Of a stretch of DNA of 64,000 bases, positions 60,477 through 64,000 are shown piece by piece. Below the pieces are notes generated by a model. The model was not told where the DNA came from. It was given only the letters and a program-made list of their open reading frames with translations, and did not search any database. Origin of the DNA: an uncultured Oscillospiraceae bacterium (GTDB taxonomy: Bacteria; Bacillota; Clostridia; Oscillospirales; Oscillospiraceae). The translations under genes were made by a program, and so were the position numbers. Location: positions 39,711-103,710 of the forward strand of contig CATKZP010000010.1 in the NCBI GenBank assembly GCA_949841355.1, given 5' to 3'. Within the stretch, counting starts at the first letter, position 1, and every line of letters starts with the position of its first letter.

Positions 60477-61799
60477 GTGGGCGCGCCGCTGTACGAGGCC
60501 CTGCGGGCGCTGGCGGACCGCCGCCCTCTGCGGCTGGACATGCCCGGCCACCACGGGACCCCCCTGCCCGGGGGGATGCCCTGGCCGTCCCACATCGACT
60601 TCACCGAGAACGGCGACACCGGCGACCTGTACGGCGGCGAGCCCGACGCCATCCAGGCGGCGGAGGCGCTGTGGGCGGAGGGGCTTGGCTTTGATTCCTG
60701 CCTGTTCCTCACCGGCGGGTCCACCCAGGGCATCCACGCGGGGCTGGCGCTGCTGGCGGGGTGCGGCTCGGCGGCCGCCGTGGACCGGGGCAGCCACCGG
60801 GCGGTGTACCACGCCCTGGCCCTGCTGGACCTGGACCCGGTGTTCCTCCCCCGGCCCTGGCTGGAGGAGGAGGGCGTCGCCGGCCCCATCGACCCCCTGG
60901 CGGTGGAGGAGGCACTCCGCGCCCGGCCGGACGTCAAAACAGTGTGTATCACTTCTCCAACTTATTACGGCGTGTTGTCGGACATCCCCGCCATCGCCGC
61001 GGTGTGCCATGCCCACGGCGTGAAGCTCATGGTGGACGGGGCCCATGGGGCCCACCTGCCCTTCCTGGGCTATGAGGGCTTTCGGGCCGCCGACGTGGTG
61101 GTGATGTCCGCCCACAAGACCCTCCCCGCCCCGGGGCAGTCCGCCCTGCTGCTGGCCAACGGCTTCCCCCTGTCCGCTTTGCAGCGGTGGGGGTCGGTGT
61201 ACGGCTCGTCGTCGCCGTCCTACGTGCTCATGGCCGCGCTGGACGAAGCCCGACGCTACATGGAGGGGGAGGGCGCGGCCCGGTACCGGGAGACCGTCCG
61301 GCGGACGCGCGCCCTGCGCCGCCGCTTCCCCGCCCTGGGGGAGCGGGAGGGCCTGGCGCTGGACCCGGCGCGGCTCACCCTCAGCAGCCCCGACGGCTTC
61401 GCCCTGGCCCGGGCCCTGCGGGAGCGGGGGGCGTACCCCGAGATGGCGGATGCGGGCCATGTGGTGTGCATTCTCACCTGCGCCGACGGCGCGGCGGAAT
61501 TTACCCGGCTGGAGGGGGCGCTGGCGGACGCCGGCCTCACCGGCCCCTGTCCCCCCATACCCGCCCCGCCGCCCTCCCCTGCCGCCGTCCTCCGCCCCCG
61601 GCGCGCCCTGTTCGCCCCCCGGGAGACAGTCCCCCTGGCCCGCAGCGCGGGGCGGATCGCCGCGGAGCAGATCGCGCCCTACCCCCCCGGCGTGCCGGTG
61701 ATCGCCCCCGGAGAGCGGATCGAAAAAAAACATCTGGCCTATTTGCGGGAAATAGGATATAATAAAGCGTACTGTGATGTGATCTTGGGAGAGGAGTGA
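60477..61799 (+). CDS. PLP-dependent Orn/Lys/Arg decarboxylase-family protein (YaaO-like)
   Basis: A 440-residue fold-type I PLP enzyme. The PLP lysine is in VVMSAHKTLPAPGQSA, and MVDGAHGAHLPF holds the PLP-binding Asp. The family includes arginine and lysine decarboxylases; YaaO of Bacillus lies before tmk-darA-holB. Here darA follows directly and tmk is absent. It begins with GTG 3 nt after the Nudix gene. Substrate unknown. Confidence 0.88.
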   Translation: MGAPLYEALRALADRRPLRLDMPGHHGTPLPGGMPWPSHIDFTENGDTGDLYGGEPDAIQAAEALWAEGLGFDSCLFLTGGSTQGIHAGLALLAGCGSAAAVDRGSHRAVYHALALLDLDPVFLPRPWLEEEGVAGPIDPLAVEEALRARPDVKTVCITSPTYYGVLSDIPAIAAVCHAHGVKLMVDGAHGAHLPFLGYEGFRAADVVVMSAHKTLPAPGQSALLLANGFPLSALQRWGSVYGSSSPSYVLMAALDEARRYMEGEGAARYRETVRRTRALRRRFPALGEREGLALDPARLTLSSPDGFALARALRERGAYPEMADAGHVVCILTCADGAAEFTRLEGALADAGLTGPCPPIPAPPPSPAAVLRPRRALFAPRETVPLARSAGRIAAEQIAPYPPGVPVIAPGERIEKKHLAYLREIGYNKAYCDVILGEE

Positions 61800-61803
61800 G
61801 CCC

Positions 61804-62127
61804 ATGAAGCTGGTCATCGCCATCATCAACCACGACGACGCGGGGGCCGTCACCCAGAACCTGAGCAAGAACGGGTTTTCGTCCACCCGGCTGTCCACCA
61901 CCGGCGGCTTTCTGCTGGCCCGGAACGTCACGCTGCTCATCGGCGTGGAGGAGGAGAAGGTGCAGCAAGTCATCGACCTGATCCACCGCTACTCCCACAG
62001 CCGCAAGCAGATGGTGCCCGCCCTCACGGAGATGAGCTACGGCTTCATGCCCGTCATGCCGGTGGAGGTCACCGTGGGCGGGGCCACCCTGTTCGTGGTG
62101 GACGTGGAGCGGTTCGAGCGGCTATGA
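61804..62127 (+). CDS. darA: Cyclic di-AMP receptor DarA (PstA)
   Basis: A 107-residue PII-like protein of the DUF970 family that binds cyclic di-AMP. The typical segments are MKLVIAIINHDDAGAV, TTGGFLLARNVTLLIGVEEEKV and the C-terminal GGATLFVVDVERFERL. Length matches the family. The gene overlaps holB by 4 nt. Confidence 0.93.
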   Translation: MKLVIAIINHDDAGAVTQNLSKNGFSSTRLSTTGGFLLARNVTLLIGVEEEKVQQVIDLIHRYSHSRKQMVPALTEMSYGFMPVMPVEVTVGGATLFVVDVERFERL

Positions 62128-62876
62128 CGGACCTGCCCAATCCCCTGTCCCACGCCTACCTCCTCACCGGGGGGAGCGGGGAGAGCCGCGCGGCCCTCAT
62201 CCAGCGCATGACGGCGGCCTACCTGTGCCAGGGGGAGCGGCCCCCCTGCGGGCGGTGCGCGCCCTGCCGGAAGGCGGCGGCGGGGGTCCACCCGGACGTG
62301 TGGCGCACCGCTCCCGCCCCGGACAAGCGGGAGATCACGGTGGACCAGATCCGCGCCCTGCGGGCGGACGCCTACGTCCGCCCCAACGAGGGCCGGCGCA
62401 AGGTATATATCATCGACCCGGCGGACGCCATGAACCCCGCCGCCCAGAACGCCCTGCTCAAGGTGCTGGAGGAGGGGCCGGCCTACGCGGCGTTTCTGCT
62501 GTCCGCCGCCCAGCCGGGGCTGCTGCTGGACACGGTGCGCTCCCGGTGCGAGCCGCTGTGCCTCCCCCCGGAGGAGGCCCCCCCCGACCCGGAGCTTCTG
62601 GAGCGGGGGGCGGCGCTGGCGGCGCTGCTGCTGGAGGGGGACGAGCTGGCCTGCGCCCAGGCCCTGGTGGAGCTGGAGCTGCAAAAGCCCAAGGGCGAGC
62701 AGCTGTCCGCCCTGCTGGGGGAGGCGGAAAACCAGGCGTCCCGGCGGCTGGCCCAGGACCCCCGGCGGGGGGCGCGGGTGCTGCGGGCGCTGAAGGCGTG
62801 CCGGGAGAACGCGGTCTACCGCCCCAGCGCGGGCCACACCCTGGGGTGGCTGCTGGCGGAGCTGTTCCAGAGCTGA
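62124..62876 (+). CDS. holB: DNA polymerase III delta-prime subunit
   Basis: A 250-residue clamp-loader subunit. It has the AAA+ core (SHAYLLTGGSGESRAALIQ), a cysteine-rich zinc finger (CPxCGRCAPCRKAA pattern at 34-50) and the SRC-like segment VRSRCEPL. It is shorter than many HolB proteins because the C-terminal collar domain is reduced. Start overlaps the darA stop. Confidence 0.88.
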   Translation: MTDLPNPLSHAYLLTGGSGESRAALIQRMTAAYLCQGERPPCGRCAPCRKAAAGVHPDVWRTAPAPDKREITVDQIRALRADAYVRPNEGRRKVYIIDPADAMNPAAQNALLKVLEEGPAYAAFLLSAAQPGLLLDTVRSRCEPLCLPPEEAPPDPELLERGAALAALLLEGDELACAQALVELELQKPKGEQLSALLGEAENQASRRLAQDPRRGARVLRALKACRENAVYRPSAGHTLGWLLAELFQS

Positions 62877-62884
62877 AAACGGAT

Positions 62885-62898
62885 GTTTCACGTGAAAC
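62885..62898. other. parS site 14
   Basis: Exact palindrome GTTTCACGTGAAAC between holB and ricT, about 35 kb from oriC on the right arm. Confidence 0.9.
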
Positions 62899-62937
62899 GT
62901 CCGCCCGGCATTCAAACAGATACGGAGGAAAATTCTC

Positions 62938-64000
62938 ATGACGGAGATCATCAGCGTCCGGTTCCGGCCGGGCGGCAAGCAATACTATTTCGACCCCGCG
63001 GGCCTCACCGTGGCCGAGGGGCAGGGCGTCATCGTGGAGACGGGCAAGGGCCTGGAATACGGAACCTGCGTGCGCCGCAACACCCAGGTGGAGGACGAGG
63101 CGGTGGTCCAGCCCCTGCGCCCGGTGGTGCGCATGGCCACCGAGCGGGACGAAAAGCAGGTGCGGGAAAACCGGGGCAGGGAGAAGGAGGCCCTGCGCAC
63201 CTGCCAGCAGCTGGTGGAGCGCCACGGGCTGGACATGAAGCTGGTCCAGGTGGAGTACAGCTTCGACGGCAATAAGATCCTGTTTTTCTTCACCTCCGAC
63301 GGCCGGGTGGACTTCCGGGCGCTGGTGAAGGACCTGGCGGGCATCTTCCGCGCCCGCATCGAGCTGCGGCAGATCGGCGTGCGGGACGAGGCCAGGATGC
63401 TGGGGGGCTTCGGCATCTGCGGCAAGCCCTTTTGCTGCGCCCAGTTCCTGGACGAGTTCCAGCCCGTGTCCATCAAGATGGCCAAGACCCAGAACCTCTC
63501 CCTCAACCCCACCAAGATCTCCGGCACCTGCGGGCGGCTGATGTGCTGCTTGAAGTACGAGCAGGGCGCCTATGAGGACGCGGTGAAGCGCTGCCCCAAG
63601 CAGGAATCCTTTGTGGAGTGCCCCGACGGGGCGGGCACGGTGTCCTCCGTCAACCTGCTGCGCGAGCAGGTGAAGGTCCGCCTGGAGGACTCCACCGAGC
63701 AGCCCAAGAGCTACCTGACGGAGGAGATCCGGGTGGTGCGCTCCGGCAAGGGCCGCAGGCCAGAGGGCTATGAGCCGCCCCCCCGGGGGGAGCTGGAGAA
63801 GCTGCGCACCCAGGAGGGAGAGCAGCTGCGCAGCGGCCGCAAGCTGTCCGACGGCCCGGCCGACCTCAATCAGGTGCTGGAGCGCTACCTGAGCGAGGGC
63901 GGGCAGCAGCAGGAGGGCGGCCAGCGCCAGGGCGGCCGCCGGGGCCGGGGCCACGGAAAGCCCGCCCCTCAGCCCCAGTCCGGCAGGCAGGACAAGGGCG
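62938..64000 (+). CDS. ricT: RicT/YaaT PSP1-domain protein, 3' truncated
   Basis: The frame is open to the window end (354 codons seen). The PSP1 domain shows GGFGICGKPFCCAQFL and GTCGRLMCCLKYEQG, whose cysteines bind 4Fe-4S clusters in the Bacillus RicAFT complex that stimulates RNase Y maturation of mRNAs. The C-terminus beyond residue 290 is a disordered tail rich in Gly, Gln and Arg. The ATG at 62938 follows GGAGG. Position after holB is conserved. Confidence 0.93.
   Translation, partial: MTEIISVRFRPGGKQYYFDPAGLTVAEGQGVIVETGKGLEYGTCVRRNTQVEDEAVVQPLRPVVRMATERDEKQVRENRGREKEALRTCQQLVERHGLDMKLVQVEYSFDGNKILFFFTSDGRVDFRALVKDLAGIFRARIELRQIGVRDEARMLGGFGICGKPFCCAQFLDEFQPVSIKMAKTQNLSLNPTKISGTCGRLMCCLKYEQGAYEDAVKRCPKQESFVECPDGAGTVSSVNLLREQVKVRLEDSTEQPKSYLTEEIRVVRSGKGRRPEGYEPPPRGELEKLRTQEGEQLRSGRKLSDGPADLNQVLERYLSEGGQQQEGGQRQGGRRGRGHGKPAPQPQSGRQDKG

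Overview
The window is about 64 kb of GC-rich bacterial chromosome around the replication origin of a low-GC-lineage (Bacillota) organism with high-GC DNA. Gene content (dnaA-dnaN-rlbA-recF-remB-bPH-gyrB-gyrA, rpmH-rnpA-yidD-yidC-khpB, parA/parB plus a true Noc paralogue, DivIVA/SepF, DarA/RicT, Prp-processed L27, a T-box leader and a butyrate-type CoA-transferase) points to a butyrate-forming clostridium of the Oscillospiraceae type (Flavonifractor/Intestinimonas-like). This assignment is inference from content; no database was searched.

Layout. 1-6 kb: end of a CoA-transferase gene, an AraC/GyrI regulator, an ECF sigma/anti-sigma pair, tadA, xpt and a YitT membrane protein. 6.5-10 kb: noc, parA, parB and a membrane coiled-coil protein, lying in a dense field of parS centromere sites (13 exact copies between 1.1 and 11.4 kb, one more at 62.9 kb). 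10-18.6 kb: serS, mscL, rsmG, a MinD-like ATPase, an MgsA-like protein, and hisS-aspS behind a T-box leader. 19-29.7 kb, minus strand: rnhA, gyrA, gyrB, remB, recF, rlbA, dnaN, dnaA. The origin, with DnaA boxes, a DnaA-trio and an AT-rich unwinding element, sits between dnaN and dnaA. 29.8-38.7 kb, plus strand: rpmH-rnpA-yidD-yidC-khpB, hemZ, rplU-prp-rpmA, obgE. 38.7-47 kb: VOC and ClC genes, a lipoprotein, gap, then a minus-strand cell-division/RNA block (divIVA, sepF, yggS, HlyD-like, hfq, miaA). 47-53.5 kb: an FAD protein with a cysteine cluster, miaB, mreD, mrdA. 53.9-57 kb: split transketolase and galM. 57-64 kb: DUF1538 and PII-like genes, a small kinase-fold protein, a Nudix hydrolase, and the yaaO-darA-holB-ricT block, cut by the window end.

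The strongest signals not explained by ordinary genes are: (i) the parS cluster, one copy of which is translated and one of which supplies a stop codon; (ii) a modular family of intergenic elements that start at stop codons and end before the next ribosome binding site, with hairpin arms that differ between copies yet keep pairing; (iii) a second structured repeat family, one copy of which lies in frame inside tadA; (iv) a second, synonymously diverged copy of the aspS 3' end; (v) two DnaA-box clusters 20-25 kb from oriC; and (vi) a paired ParB/Noc set whose DNA-specificity residues predict different target sites.

The genes form a coherent origin-proximal set: replication initiation and topology (dnaA, dnaN, recF, gyrAB), origin segregation and nucleoid occlusion (noc, parA, parB, parS), translation and tRNA modification (serS, hisS, aspS, miaA, miaB, tadA, rplU, rpmA), membrane-protein insertion (yidC) and cell division or elongation (divIVA, sepF, mreD, mrdA).
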